Source of the DNA: Geodermatophilus sabuli
Lineage (GTDB): Bacteria; Actinomycetota; Actinomycetes; Mycobacteriales; Geodermatophilaceae
NCBI RefSeq assembly: GCF_900215145.1
Contig: NZ_OBDO01000008.1
Coordinates: forward strand, 240,255 to 304,254
Reading direction: 5' to 3'
Length of the DNA stretch: 64,000 nt
This document shows, one piece after another, positions 25,324 through 35,600 of this stretch (its first letter is position 1; each line of letters opens with the position of its first letter). Position numbers and translations under genes: made by a program. The notes beneath the pieces are model-generated. The model saw only the letters and a program-made list of their open reading frames with translations, ran no database searches and was not told the DNA's origin.

Positions 25324-27084
25324 ATGACCACACTCGCACCGCAGCCGATCGTCAGTCGCCCGAACGAGGTACCGCCCCCGACGCGCGGCTCCCGGCTCAG
25401 TGCCCTCCTGCGGACGACGGACCACAAGGTCATCGGGCTCATGTACCTGACGACCTCGTTCGTGTTCTTCATCCTCGGCGGCCTGATGGCGATGCTCATG
25501 CGCGGGGAGCTGGCCCGCCCGGGCCTGCAGTTCCTCTCCCCCGAGCAGTACAACCAGCTGTTCACCATGCACGGCACGGTGATGCTGCTGATGTTCGCGA
25601 CGCCGCTGTTCTTCGCGTTCGGCAACCTGATCATGCCGCTGCAGATCGGCTCGCCTGACGTCGCCTTCCCGCGCCTGAACGCCCTCTCCTACTGGCTGTT
25701 CCTCCTGGGCAGCACCATCGCGGTCTCCGGGTTCCTCACCCCGGGCGGCCCGCCGGACTTCGGCTGGACGGCCTACACCCCGCTGTCGACGATCGAGCAC
25801 GCGCCCGGCGTCGGCGGGAGCCTCTGGATCACCGGTCTCGCGGTGAGCGGCCTCGGGACGATCCTCGGTGGCGTCAACTTCATGACGACCATCGTCTGCC
25901 TGCGCGCACCCGGGATGACGATGTTCCGGTTGCCGATCTTCACCTGGAACACGCTGGTCACCAGCCTGCTGGTGATCCTGGTCTTCCCGATCCTCACTGC
26001 CGCGCTGTTCGGCCTGCTCGCCGAACGGAACCTCGGTGCGCTCGTCTACTCCGAGGAGATGGGCGGCCCCATGCTGTGGCAGCACCTGTTCTGGTACTTC
26101 GGCCACCCCGAGGTGTACATCATCGCGCTGCCGTTCTTCGGCATCGTGACCGAGGTCATCCCGGTCTTCAGCCGCAAGCCGCTGTTCGGCTACAAGGGCA
26201 TGGTGGCCGCGACGCTGGCCATCGGCTTCCTCTCCCTCGTGGTCTGGGCGCACCACATGTTCGCCACCGGCGCGGTGCTGCTGCCGTTCTTCGCCTTCCT
26301 CACGTATCTGATCGCGGTGCCGACCGGACTGAAGTTCTTCAACTGGATCGGCACGATGTGGCGGGGGCAGTTGACCTTCGAGACGCCGATGCTGTGGTCG
26401 ATCGGCTTCGTGGTCACCTTCCTGCTGGGTGGCCTCACCGGGGTGCTGCTGGCCAGCCCGCCGCTGGACTGGCACGTGCACGACAGCTACTTCGTCGTGG
26501 CCCACTTCCACTACGTGGTCTTCGGCACCGTGGTGTTCGCCGCCAACGCCGGCATCGCGTTCTGGTTCCCGAAGATGTGCGGCCGGATGATGGACGAGCG
26601 GCTGGGCAAGCTGCAGTTCTGGATGACCTTCATCGGCTTCCACGGCACGTTCCTGATCCAGCACTGGCTGGGCAACGAGGGCATGCCGCGCCGGTACGTG
26701 AACTACCTGCCCACCGACGGGTTCACCACGCTGAACACGATCTCGACGATCTTCTCGTTCGTGCTCGGCGCCTCGATCATCCCGTTCCTGTACAACGTGG
26801 TGCACTCGTGGCGGCACGGCCGACTGGCCCTGCGCGACGACCCCTGGGGTCACGGCAACTCGCTGGAGTGGGCGACGTCGTCCCCGCCGCCGCGGCACAA
26901 CTTCACCGAGATCCCGAGGATCCGCTCGGAGCGGCCCGCGTTCGAGGCGCACTACCCGCACCTGATCGAGCGCCTCAGCGCCGAGAAGCACGCGGGCGCA
27001 CGGCACGAGCCCTACGCCGGGGTCAGCGAGGTCGGCCTGACCGCCGGCCACCGGCAGGGTCCGCGCGACCCCGACCCCACCTGA
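25324..27084 (+). CDS. ctaD: Cytochrome c oxidase subunit I
   Basis: A 586-residue haem-copper oxidase subunit (aa3 type) with twelve membrane spans. Visible ligands include HGTVMLL (low-spin haem), the WYFGHPEVY helix with the Cu-B/cross-linked histidine-tyrosine pair, HHMF (Cu-B), and [13 protein letters not shown] (haems). The C-terminal cytoplasmic tail is long. ATG 25324 follows GGGGAG. No subunit II, III or haem A synthesis gene is adjacent, so this is an isolated or second copy that must assemble with subunits encoded elsewhere. Confidence 0.95.
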   Translation: MTTLAPQPIVSRPNEVPPPTRGSRLSALLRTTDHKVIGLMYLTTSFVFFILGGLMAMLMRGELARPGLQFLSPEQYNQLFTMHGTVMLLMFATPLFFAFGNLIMPLQIGSPDVAFPRLNALSYWLFLLGSTIAVSGFLTPGGPPDFGWTAYTPLSTIEHAPGVGGSLWITGLAVSGLGTILGGVNFMTTIVCLRAPGMTMFRLPIFTWNTLVTSLLVILVFPILTAALFGLLAERNLGALVYSEEMGGPMLWQHLFWYFGHPEVYIIALPFFGIVTEVIPVFSRKPLFGYKGMVAATLAIGFLSLVVWAHHMFATGAVLLPFFAFLTYLIAVPTGLKFFNWIGTMWRGQLTFETPMLWSIGFVVTFLLGGLTGVLLASPPLDWHVHDSYFVVAHFHYVVFGTVVFAANAGIAFWFPKMCGRMMDERLGKLQFWMTFIGFHGTFLIQHWLGNEGMPRRYVNYLPTDGFTTLNTISTIFSFVLGASIIPFLYNVVHSWRHGRLALRDDPWGHGNSLEWATSSPPPRHNFTEIPRIRSERPAFEAHYPHLIERLSAEKHAGARHEPYAGVSEVGLTAGHRQGPRDPDPT

Positions 27085-27301
27085 GCCCGGGTGCCGTCCT
27101 CGGGACGGCTCGGTCGACGCAGCGTGACGTCCGGGGGCTGTCGCGTCGCGAGCGGCCGTCCCCGGGGAGCGGTACCCCCAGCCGGTCCGGGGGACGACAC
27201 CTGTGGCAGGGCGGCGCGACCGAGCGCCGTCGCCCGCGGGTGGACGGGGCTGCGGCCCGCGGGCGATCATCACGCACACCCGTCGCAGGCAGGAGGGCCG
27301 C

Positions 27302-27655
27302 ATGCGCGCCAGACGCATCATCACCGACCTCAGGGTGGCGGACCTCGAGACGGCGAAGGGCTTCTACACCGACTACCTCGGCCTGAGCATCGAGGAGTTC
27401 ACCCTGGGCTGGGTGGCCCGCTACACCTCCCCGGACACCGGGGCGAACCTCCAGTTGCTGACGCGCGACGCGACGGCACCCGAGGACCCGGCCATCTCCG
27501 TGCTGACGGACGACGTGGACGGTGCCTACGCCGAAGCGCAGCAACGTGGCTTCGAGATCGTGCATCCGCTCACCAACGAGCCGTGGGGCGTGCGCCGCTT
27601 CTTCGTCCGGGCACCGGACGGCACGGTGATCAACGTGGTGCGCCACCGCGACTGA
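27302..27655 (+). CDS. VOC-family (glyoxalase/dioxygenase-like) protein
   Basis: A 117-residue protein with the vicinal oxygen chelate fold: two beta-alpha-beta-beta-beta units (IITDLRVADLETAKGFYTDYLGL, and later ISVLTDDVDGAYAEAQQRG with RFFVRAPDGTVINVV). Small members include glyoxalase-like and antibiotic-binding proteins. Metal-binding residues are only partly present. ATG 27302 follows AGGAGGGCC. Function unknown. Confidence 0.82.
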   Translation: MRARRIITDLRVADLETAKGFYTDYLGLSIEEFTLGWVARYTSPDTGANLQLLTRDATAPEDPAISVLTDDVDGAYAEAQQRGFEIVHPLTNEPWGVRRFFVRAPDGTVINVVRHRD

Positions 27656-27766
27656 GCCGCCGGCGCGGTCCGCGGACGCGGCGATCGCCGTCCTGGGCAC
27701 TCCGGCATGGCGGCCCGTCAGGACGCCGTGGCGCACCCGAGCCGCAGGCGGCGTTGCACGGGTGGT

Positions 27767-28474
27767 TCAGGGCAGCCAGGCATCCAGGCCGAGCTCGGGG
27801 TGACGCTCGGACGAGCCCGCGCGGACGTCCACCGGCCCGTCGTCGGACGGCTCGTCCGCCGCGGCGTCCTGGGCGGCGGCGTCCTCATCGAGCGCCTCGC
27901 GGACGACCCACGAGGCCAGTCCTCCGCCGTAACCCTTGCGGGCCAGCATGCCGATCAGACGCCGTTCGGCGGTGACCCGGTCGACGCGGCGCAGGCCGGC
28001 CACTCGGCGGGCGACCAGCCGCCGGGCGGCGTCCCACTCGTGCTGGTCGTCGACCAGGGTGACCGCCTCCGCGGCGACCTCACCGTCGATCCCCTTGGCC
28101 CGCAGTTCGGCCTTGAGCGCCCGGCGCGACAGGCCACGACCGGCCTGGCGCGAGGTCACCCACGCGCGGGCGAACGCGGCGTCGTCGATGAGGCCCACCT
28201 CGCCGAACCGGTCGAGCACCCGCTCCGCGGCGTCGTCGGGGACTCCTCGCTTGGCGAGCAGATCGGCCAACTGCTGCCGGGTCTTGGGTGCGCCGGTGAG
28301 GGCGCGCAGACAGATGGAGCGGGCCACCTGCTCGGGGTCACCGGGCTGGTCCTCGCTCGCCGTCCCGCCCCGCGCGGCGGCGCCCTCGCTGTCCGGGTCA
28401 GGGGACAGACGGGGACGCCGCCCACGCCGGCGATCGGAGCCGGAGTGGTCTCGCGCCTCGGGCCAGCCACTCAT
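27767..28474 (-). CDS. recX: Regulatory protein RecX
   Basis: A 235-residue modulator that limits RecA filament growth. After a disordered charged N-terminal region (about 1-48) come the three-helix repeats of RecX (ICLRALTGAPKTRQQLADLL, RGLSRRALKAELRAKG). The C-terminal acidic tail is longer than usual. ATG 28474 begins 4 bases after the recA stop, so the two are co-transcribed. RecX converges on the VOC gene side. Confidence 0.92.
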   Translation of the reverse strand: MSGWPEARDHSGSDRRRGRRPRLSPDPDSEGAAARGGTASEDQPGDPEQVARSICLRALTGAPKTRQQLADLLAKRGVPDDAAERVLDRFGEVGLIDDAAFARAWVTSRQAGRGLSRRALKAELRAKGIDGEVAAEAVTLVDDQHEWDAARRLVARRVAGLRRVDRVTAERRLIGMLARKGYGGGLASWVVREALDEDAAAQDAAADEPSDDGPVDVRAGSSERHPELGLDAWLP

Positions 28475-28478
28475 CGGC

Positions 28479-29519
28479 TCAGAAGTCGGGCGTCTCGGCG
28501 GCAGCGACGGCGGGCGCGTCGAGCTGCGGACCGATGCCGAGCTTCTCCTTGACCTTCTTCTCGATCTCGTCGGCGAGGTCGGGGTTGTCGCGCAGGAACG
28601 AGCGGACGTTCTCCTTGCCCTGGCCGAGCTGGTCGCCCTCGTACGTGTACCAGGCGCCGGACTTGCGGACGATGCCCTGCTCGACACCGACGTCGATCAG
28701 GCCGCCCTCGCGACTGAAGCCGGTGCCCCAGAGCAGGTCGAGCTCGGCCTGCTTGAACGGCGCCGCCACCTTGTTCTTGACGACCTTCACGCGCACCCGG
28801 CTGCCGACGGCCTCGGTGCCCTGCTTGAGGGTCTCGATGCGGCGCACGTCGAGCCGGACCGACGAGTAGAACTTCAGCGCCCGACCACCGGTGGTGACCT
28901 CCGGGGAGCCGTAGACGACGCCGACCTTCTCGCGCAGCTGGTTGATGAAGATGGCGGTGGTGCCGGAGTTGTTCAGCGCACCGGTGATCTTGCGGAGCGC
29001 CTGGCTCATCAGCCGGGCCTGCAGGCCGACGTGGCTGTCACCCATCTCACCCTCGATCTCGGCGCGGGGCACGAGGGCCGCCACCGAGTCGATGACGATG
29101 ACGTCGAGCGCGCCGGAGCGGATCAGCATGTCGGCGATCTCGAGCGCCTGCTCACCGGTGTCGGGCTGGCTGACCAGCAGCGCGTCGGTGTCCACCCCGA
29201 TCGCGCGGGCGTACTCGGGGTCGAGCGCGTGCTCGGCGTCGATGAACGCCGCGATGCCGCCGGCGGCCTGGGCGTTGGCCACCGCGTGCAGGGCGACCGT
29301 CGTCTTACCGGAGGCCTCGGGGCCGTACACCTCGATGACGCGGCCTCGCGGGAGGCCGCCGATGCCGAGGGCGATGTCGAGGGCGATCGAGCCGGTCGGG
29401 ATGACCTTCATGGCCACCTCGGGGCTGTCGCCCAGGCGCATGACCGAGCCCTTGCCGAACTGCTTGTCGATCTGGGCGAGGGCCATGTCGAGGGCTTTGT
29501 CGCGGTCGAGCGTTGCCAT
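28479..29519 (-). CDS. recA: Recombinase RecA
   Basis: A 346-residue recombinase and SOS co-protease. Walker A is GPEASGKT at 66-73, with the N-terminal [10 protein letters not shown], loop motifs [10 protein letters not shown] and [10 protein letters not shown], and an acidic/alanine-rich tail. No intein is present. ATG 29519 follows AAGGTGA. Two -10 elements lie upstream (29563-29568 and 29643-29648), the distal one directly beside an SOS box (29651-29666), suggesting one constitutive and one LexA-controlled promoter. Confidence 0.98.
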   Translation of the reverse strand: MATLDRDKALDMALAQIDKQFGKGSVMRLGDSPEVAMKVIPTGSIALDIALGIGGLPRGRVIEVYGPEASGKTTVALHAVANAQAAGGIAAFIDAEHALDPEYARAIGVDTDALLVSQPDTGEQALEIADMLIRSGALDVIVIDSVAALVPRAEIEGEMGDSHVGLQARLMSQALRKITGALNNSGTTAIFINQLREKVGVVYGSPEVTTGGRALKFYSSVRLDVRRIETLKQGTEAVGSRVRVKVVKNKVAAPFKQAELDLLWGTGFSREGGLIDVGVEQGIVRKSGAWYTYEGDQLGQGKENVRSFLRDNPDLADEIEKKVKEKLGIGPQLDAPAVAAAETPDF

Positions 29520-29562
29520 GGTGTTCACCTTCGGGAAGTCGCGTGGAAGCGGGTCGGTGCCG

Positions 29563-29568
29563 ACGCTA
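29563..29568 (-). promoter_or_regulatory. Proximal recA promoter -10 element
   Basis: TAGCGT on the minus strand, about 43 nt upstream of the recA ATG, not overlapped by an SOS box. It could drive LexA-independent recA transcription. Confidence 0.4.
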
Positions 29569-29642
29569 GAGCTGGGGGCTGACACTTCCGGGAGATCCGG
29601 CGGACCTGTGGAGGAACGCCCGGCCTGTGGACTGCACCGCCC

Positions 29643-29666
29643 AATCTAGCCCGAACGTGTGTTCGA
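29643..29666 (-). promoter_or_regulatory. SOS box and distal recA promoter
   Basis: CCGAAC-GTGT-GTTCGA (29651-29666) is one mismatch from the actinobacterial SOS consensus. A -10-like TAGATT (29648-29643) follows immediately on the minus strand, so LexA bound here would block this promoter. Confidence 0.85.
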
Positions 29667-29695
29667 CTGCCACCATGACACGCCGCTCCCGGGAG

Positions 29696-29890
29696 TCAAC
29701 GGTCCTTGCGCGGCACGTCGTACTCCTCGCAGATCGCCAGCCACACGCGCCGCACCGGCAGGCCGGCCTCCAGGGCCTCCACCGCGGTGCGTCCACCGAG
29801 AGCGGAGAAGACGTGGTCCCGCGCCACGCTCTCGGCACGCATGGAGCCGAACTGCTCGGCGAGTCGGGACCAGAAATCCTGCAGGCGCAC
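29696..29890 (-). CDS. DUF3046 family protein
   Basis: A 64-residue protein of the DUF3046 family (RLQDFWSRLAEQFG at the N-terminus, CEEYDVPRKDR at the C-terminus), commonly found just upstream of recA in actinobacteria. Function unknown. GTG 29890 has TAGCGT 7 nt upstream (29898-29903), fitting a leaderless transcript. It reads toward recA, with the SOS box between. Confidence 0.85.
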   Translation of the reverse strand: MRLQDFWSRLAEQFGSMRAESVARDHVFSALGGRTAVEALEAGLPVRRVWLAICEEYDVPRKDR

Positions 29891-29897
29891 GTCCCCG

Positions 29898-29903
29898 ACG
29901 CTA
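29898..29903 (-). promoter_or_regulatory. -10 element, leaderless start of the DUF3046 gene
   Basis: TAGCGT on the minus strand, 7 nt from GTG 29890. Confidence 0.55.
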
Positions 29904-29942
29904 GCGCGCGCCCGCGGACACCCGGTCCCGACGGGCGGCTCC

Positions 29943-29948
29943 TACGCT
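29943..29948 (+). promoter_or_regulatory. -10 element, leaderless start of a 36-residue protein
   Basis: TACGCT on the plus strand, 6 nt before GTG 29955. Confidence 0.5.
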
Positions 29949-29954
29949 GGCGCT

Positions 29955-30065
29955 GTGTTCCCCACCACGGGCTCGGCGACCTGGGACCTGGTCCTCGAGA
30001 TCGGCATCGCCCTGTGTCTCCTGGTGTCGCTCGTGCTGCTGTACCGCAACTACCGCGGCCGCTGA
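29955..30065 (+). CDS. 36-residue single-span membrane protein
   Basis: A short gene with no Shine-Dalgarno sequence but with TACGCT 6 nt before the GTG. The product has a short N-terminal segment, one strong hydrophobic helix (IGIALCLLVSLVLLY) and a basic C-terminus NYRGR, as expected for an inner-membrane microprotein with a cytoplasmic tail. It lies divergent from DUF3046/recA and its last 16 bp overlap the 3' end of the MFS gene. Function unknown; too short for standard annotation. Confidence 0.55.
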   Translation: MFPTTGSATWDLVLEIGIALCLLVSLVLLYRNYRGR

Positions 30066-31333
30066 ACCACTGCCCCGGCGCCGCCGGCGCGGGCCCACAC
30101 CGCCAGGAGCGGGAGGAGCAGCGCCGCGGACACCGCGGCCACCAGCCCGTACCCGCCCAGCGCGAGCAGCGGGCCGCCGACGACCCCCGCCACGGCGGCG
30201 CCCAACCCCATGAGCAGGTCCGTGCCACCCTGCGCCGTCGGCCGGAGGTCCTCCCCCACCGACTCGGTCACCAGCGTCGAGCCGGCGATCAGCCCGCAGG
30301 ACCAGCCGAGCCCCAGCAGCAGGAGGGCCGCGCCGAGCTGGACGGCGTCCCCCGGTGCGGCGGTGCCGGCCAGCGCAGCGGCGGCGAGCAGGAGCCCGGC
30401 CGCGATCACGACCGTCCTCCGTCGGCCGGCCCGGTCGGCCAGCTGCCCGACCAGCGGCGAGAACAGGTACATGCCGGCGACATGCACGCTGATCACCACA
30501 CCGATCACGCGGAGAGTCGTCCCAGCGGGCCCGCCGGCGTGCCCCATGTGGACCGGGGTCATCACCATGACGCCGACCATGACGGCGTGGGACACCACGA
30601 CCGCGGTGAGGCCGAGCCGGCCGCCAGGATCGGCCCACACCGCGCGCAGCGCCGCGCTGGTCGCCCGTCGCGGACGTACGCCACCGGCGGCTCCGCCCCG
30701 CAGCCGCCGGGCCAGCAGCAGCGGGTCCGGGCGCAGCAGGGACAGGTTGCCGGCCGCGACCACGACGAAGACCGCGAAGGAGATGACGAAGGCGCCGCCG
30801 AGCGCGGGCAGCCCCAGGGCTGCGCCCAGGTCGCCGCCCGGGCCGGCGAGGTTCGGGCCGAGGACGGAACCGACGGTGGTGGCCCACACCACGAGCGACA
30901 GCGCCCGCCCACGGTGTTCGGGGGCGGCGAGGTCGGCCGCCGCGTACCGGGCCTGCAGGCCACAGGCGGTCGCCGCGCCGCACGCGAAGAGACCGGCGAG
31001 CAGCAGCGGCAGCGAGGAGAGCACCGCGGCGACGACCGTGACCACCGCCCCGAGTCCGGCGACCGCGTAGCCCGCGGCCAGACCGGCGCGGCGGCCGGCC
31101 CGGTCGCTGATCCGCGCCAGGGGGACGGCGACGACCGCGGCTCCCAGCACGCCCGCCGTCTGCCCCAGCCCGGCCGCTGTGTCGCTGCCGGCCACGTCAC
31201 GGGCCAGCAGACCGCCGACGGTGATGCCCACGGTGACGCCCAGCCCGCCCAGCGCCACGCCGCCGCTGAGCACCGCGAGCGTGCGGCGCTGGACGCGCGC
31301 CGGGTCGAGCGTCGACGGCAGCCCACGGGTCAC
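30050..31333 (-). CDS. Major facilitator superfamily transporter
   Basis: A 427-residue transporter with twelve predicted membrane helices. The MFS signature after helix 2 is RISDRAGRRAG (about residue 75), and its second-half counterpart is QLADRAGRRR. The fold suggests drug or metabolite efflux; no substrate can be read. GTG 31333 follows GTAGGAGC, 12 bp after the acyl-CoA dehydrogenase stop, so the two form an operon. Confidence 0.88.
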   Translation of the reverse strand: MTRGLPSTLDPARVQRRTLAVLSGGVALGGLGVTVGITVGGLLARDVAGSDTAAGLGQTAGVLGAAVVAVPLARISDRAGRRAGLAAGYAVAGLGAVVTVVAAVLSSLPLLLAGLFACGAATACGLQARYAAADLAAPEHRGRALSLVVWATTVGSVLGPNLAGPGGDLGAALGLPALGGAFVISFAVFVVVAAGNLSLLRPDPLLLARRLRGGAAGGVRPRRATSAALRAVWADPGGRLGLTAVVVSHAVMVGVMVMTPVHMGHAGGPAGTTLRVIGVVISVHVAGMYLFSPLVGQLADRAGRRRTVVIAAGLLLAAAALAGTAAPGDAVQLGAALLLLGLGWSCGLIAGSTLVTESVGEDLRPTAQGGTDLLMGLGAAVAGVVGGPLLALGGYGLVAAVSAALLLPLLAVWARAGGAGAVVQRPR

Positions 31334-31345
31334 CGCTGCGCGCTC

Positions 31346-32491
31346 CTACAGGCCCATGGCGCGGCCGACGATCTCGCGCATGATCTCGTTGGTGCCCCCG
31401 TAGATCGGCTGGATGCGGGCGTCGCGCCAGGCCTTGGAGACGAAGTACTCGTCCATGTAGCCGTAGCCACCGTGCAGCTGCAGGCAGCGGTCGGCGACCT
31501 TGTTCTGCAGCTCGGTCGTCCAGTACTTCGCCATGGCGGCGTCGACCGGCGTGAGGTCGCCGCTGTTGAGCTGCCGCATGCACTCGTCGACGAAGGTCCG
31601 GGCGATGGTGACCTCGGTCTGCAGCTCGGCCAGCACGAATCGGGTGTTCTGGAAGCTGCTCACCGGCTTGCCGAACGCCGTCCGGCTGGTGACGTACTCG
31701 ACGGTGTGCGCTAGCACCGTCTCGGCGGAGGCGACGGCGCCGACGGCGATCGACAGCCGCTCCTGCGGCAGGTTCTCCATCAGGTGGTAGAAGCCCCGGT
31801 TCTCCGTGCCGAGGAGGTTGGCGGCCGGCACCCGCACGTCGTCGAAGAACAGCTCGGCGGTGTCCTGGGCCTTGAGCCCCACCTTCTCCAGGTTCCGGCC
31901 GCGGGTGAAACCGGCCATGCCCCGCTCGACGACGAGCAGGCTGAGCCCCCTGGAGCCGGGGGCGTCGGGGTCGGTGCGGGCCACGACGATCACCAGGTCG
32001 GCGTTGATGCCGTTGGTGATGAAGGTCTTGGAGCCGTTGAGGACCCACGCGTCCCCGTCGCGGCGGGCGGTCGTCCGGATGCCCTGCAGGTCGCTGCCCG
32101 CCGCCGGCTCGGTCATCGCGATGGCGGTGATGAGCTCGCCGCTGCAGAAGCCTGGCAGCCAGCGGCGCTTCTGCTCCTCGGTGCCCAGGTCCCGCAGGTA
32201 CGGCCCGGCGACGTCGTTGTGCAGCGCGAAGCCGACGCCGGTGGCGCCGATCCGCATCAGCTCCTCGTCGATCACCGCCTGGTAGCGGAAGTCGCGGACG
32301 CCCCCGCCGCCGTACTCCTCGTCCATGTCGATGCCGAAGAGCCCCTGCGCGCCGGCCGACGTCCACACCTCGCGCGGCACGATGCCGGCCTTCTCCCACT
32401 GCTCGTGGAAGGGGACGACGGTCTTCTCGGCCCAGGCCCGGACCATCTCGCGGAAGTCCTCGTGCTCGGCCTCGTACAGGGAACGGCGCAT
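31346..32491 (-). CDS. Acyl-CoA dehydrogenase
   Basis: A 381-residue FAD-dependent acyl-CoA dehydrogenase. Family signatures are AMTEPAAGSDLQ (FAD/substrate binding, about 121-132), LQLHGGYGYMDEY and IYGGTNEIMRE near the C-terminus, where the glutamate of GGTNEI is the usual catalytic base. It may act in fatty-acid or branched-chain acyl degradation. ATG 32491 has CAGACT 7 nt upstream, a weak leaderless signature. Confidence 0.95.
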   Translation of the reverse strand: MRRSLYEAEHEDFREMVRAWAEKTVVPFHEQWEKAGIVPREVWTSAGAQGLFGIDMDEEYGGGGVRDFRYQAVIDEELMRIGATGVGFALHNDVAGPYLRDLGTEEQKRRWLPGFCSGELITAIAMTEPAAGSDLQGIRTTARRDGDAWVLNGSKTFITNGINADLVIVVARTDPDAPGSRGLSLLVVERGMAGFTRGRNLEKVGLKAQDTAELFFDDVRVPAANLLGTENRGFYHLMENLPQERLSIAVGAVASAETVLAHTVEYVTSRTAFGKPVSSFQNTRFVLAELQTEVTIARTFVDECMRQLNSGDLTPVDAAMAKYWTTELQNKVADRCLQLHGGYGYMDEYFVSKAWRDARIQPIYGGTNEIMREIVGRAMGL

Positions 32492-32652
32492 GCCCGTCAG
32501 TCTGCCCGACACCGGCGCCGTGCCCGGGACACCCGCGCACCGGGGGAGGGGGCACGGTGCCCACCGTCGCGCGCACACCCCGATCGGGTGCTCGTCCCGG
32601 TCACGGCCCCGACGGCCCGGCGGAGTGTCGTCCCCCTGTGGAGACTGGGGCC

Positions 32653-35600
32653 GTGACCGCTCTCGACCGGTTCTCCGAGCCCACCCGGGCGTGGTTCACC
32701 GGCGCCTTCGCCGACCCCACCCCCGCACAGGCGGGGGCCTGGGAGGCGATCAGCAGCGGTGGGCACGCCCTCGTGGTCGCCCCCACCGGCTCCGGCAAGA
32801 CGCTCGCGGCGTTCCTCTGGTCGCTGGACCGGCTGGCCAGCACACCGCCTCCCGACGACCCCAGCGCCCGCTGCCGGGTCCTCTACGTCTCTCCGCTCAA
32901 GGCGCTCGCCGTGGACGTCGAGCGCAACCTCCGGGCGCCGCTCGCCGGCATCGGGCAGGCCGCCGCCCGGCTGGGGTTGCCCCGCCCCGAGATCGAGGTG
33001 GCCATCCGCTCCGGCGACACGCCCGCCGATGAGCGGCGGGCCTTCACCCGGCGCCCCACCGACATCCTGATCACCACGCCCGAGTCCCTGTTCCTGCTGC
33101 TCACCAGCTCGGCGCGTGAGGCGCTGCGCGGCGTCGAGACGGTGATCGTCGACGAGGTGCACGCCGTGGCCGACACCAAGCGGGGCGCACACCTGGCGCT
33201 CTCCCTCGACCGGCTCGACGAGCTCCTGGAGCGCCCCACCCAGCGGATCGGCCTGTCGGCCACCGTGCGCCCCATCGAGGAGGTCGCGACCTTCCTCGCC
33301 GGCGGCCGCCCGGTGGAGGTGGTGGCCCCGAACTCGGCCAAGGAGTGGGACCTCTCGGTGGTCGTCCCGGTCGAGGACATGAGCACCCTCGGCCAGCCCA
33401 CCGGCGAGCTGGACGGCTCGGCGGCCGGCAACCAGCCGCGGACGTCGATCTGGCCCGCGGTCGAGGAACGGGTGCTCGACCTGGTGCAGGCCCACCGCAG
33501 CACCATCGTGTTCGCCAACTCCCGGCGGCTGGCCGAACGGCTGACCAGCCGGCTCAACGAACTGGCCTACGAGCGGGCCACCGGCGAGACGGTGCCGGCG
33601 GGCACCACCGCCGCCGCGCTCATGGCCCAGGCCGGCTCCGGCGGCGGGGTGCCCGAGGGTGTGCAGCCGGTCGCCGCGGCCCACCACGGCTCGGTGTCCC
33701 GGGAGCAGCGGGCCGTCGTGGAGGAGGCGCTGAAGTCCGGCCGGCTGCCGGCGGTGGTGGCCACCTCCAGCCTCGAGCTCGGCATCGACATGGGCGCGGT
33801 CGACCTCGTCGTCCAGGTGGAGGCGCCGCCCACCGTGGCCTCGGGGCTGCAGCGGGTGGGCCGGGCCGGGCACCAGGTGGGCGCGGTCAGCCGCGGGGTG
33901 CTGTTCCCCAAGTACCGGGGTGACCTGGTGCAGTGCGCGCTGGTCGCCGAGCGCATGAAGGCCGGCGCCATCGAGTCCATCCGCTACCTGCGCAACCCGC
34001 TGGACGTCCTCGCCCAGCAGATCGTGGCGATCGTCTCCGAGCGCCCGCGCACCGTCGACGAGGTGGCCGCGCTGGTCCGGCGCTCGGCGCCGTTCGCCTC
34101 GCTCCCCGAGTCCGCGCTGCACGCCGTCCTCGACATGCTGGCCGGCCGCTACCCCTCCGACGCGTTCGCCGAGCTGCGTCCCCGCCTCACCTGGGACCGC
34201 GTCACCGACACCCTCACCGCGCGCAGCAGCGCACAGCGGCTGGCGGTGACCAGCGGCGGCACCATCCCGGACCGGGGCCTGTTCGGCGTCTTCCTCGTCG
34301 GCGGGGAGGGGTCCGGCGGCCGGCGGGTCGGCGAGCTGGACGAGGAGATGGTCTACGAGTCGAGGGTGGGGGACGTCTTCCTGCTCGGCTCCTCCTCGTG
34401 GCGGATCGAGGAGATCACCCACGACCGGGTGCTGGTGAGCCCGGCTCCCGGCCAGCCGGGGAAGATGCCGTTCTGGCACGGCGACGCGCCCGGCCGTCCC
34501 CTGGAGCTCGGCCGCGCGCTGGGGGCGTTCCTGCGGGAGGTCGGCTCCGCGACCCCGGAGGCGGGCCTGGAGCGGGCCCGGGCCGCCGGCCTCGACGAGT
34601 GGGGCGCGGCCAACCTGCTCACCTACCTCGCCGAGCAGAAGCAGGCCACCGGCCACCTCCCCGACGACCGGACGCTCCTCGTCGAGCGCTTCCGCGACGA
34701 GCTGGGCGACTGGCGGCTCGTCGTGCACTCGCCCTTCGGCGCCCAGGTCAACGCCCCCTGGGCGCTGGTGCTCGCCGCCCGACTACGGGAGCGCTACGGC
34801 GTGGACGTGGCGTCGATGCACTCCGACGACGGCATCGTGCTGCGGTTGCCCGACACGACCGGCGAGCCCCCGGAGGCCGACCTCGCCGTCCTGGACCCCG
34901 ACGACGTGGAGCGCCAGGTCACCGCCGAGGTCGGCAACTCCGCCCTGTTCGCCAGCCGGTTCCGCGAGTGCGCCGCGCGGGCCCTCCTGCTCCCCCGCCG
35001 CGACCCCCGCCGCCGTACGCCCCTGTGGCAGCAGCGGCAGCGGGCGGCCCAACTGCTCTCGGTGGCCAGCGAGTTCTCCAGCTTCCCGATCACGCTGGAG
35101 GCCGCCCGCGAGGTCCTGCAGGACGTCTACGACGTCCCGGGGCTGGTCGAGCTCATGAGCGACGTGCGCGCCCGCCGGGTCCGGGTGGTCGACGTGCAGA
35201 CGCAGGCGGCCTCCCCGTTCGCCCAGTCCCTGCTGTTCGGGTACGTCGGCCAGTTCCTCTACGAGGGCGATGCACCGCTGGCCGAGCGCCGGGCCCAGGC
35301 GCTCGCCCTCGACACCGGCCTGCTGGCCGAGCTGCTCGGCCGCTCGGAGCTCAGGGAGCTGCTCGACGCCGAGGCGCTGGCCGAGGTCGAGGCCGAGCTG
35401 CAGCGCCTGCCGGCCGACCGGCACCCCCGCGGCCTGGACGGCGCGTCGGACCTGTTGCGCCTCGTCGGCGACCTGACCCCGGCCGAGGCCGCCGCCCGCG
35501 GTGTGCCCCGGGAGTGGCTCGAGGAGCTCGTCGCCGCCCGGCGCGCGCTCGTGGTCCGGATCGCCGGCGAGGAGCGGCACGTGGCGATCGAGGACGCCGG

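Noticed and set aside
27656..27766. Weak inverted repeat between the VOC and recX genes as a terminator
   Set aside because: Only a 7-bp stem with a long loop (CGTCCTG/CAGGACG), not convincing.
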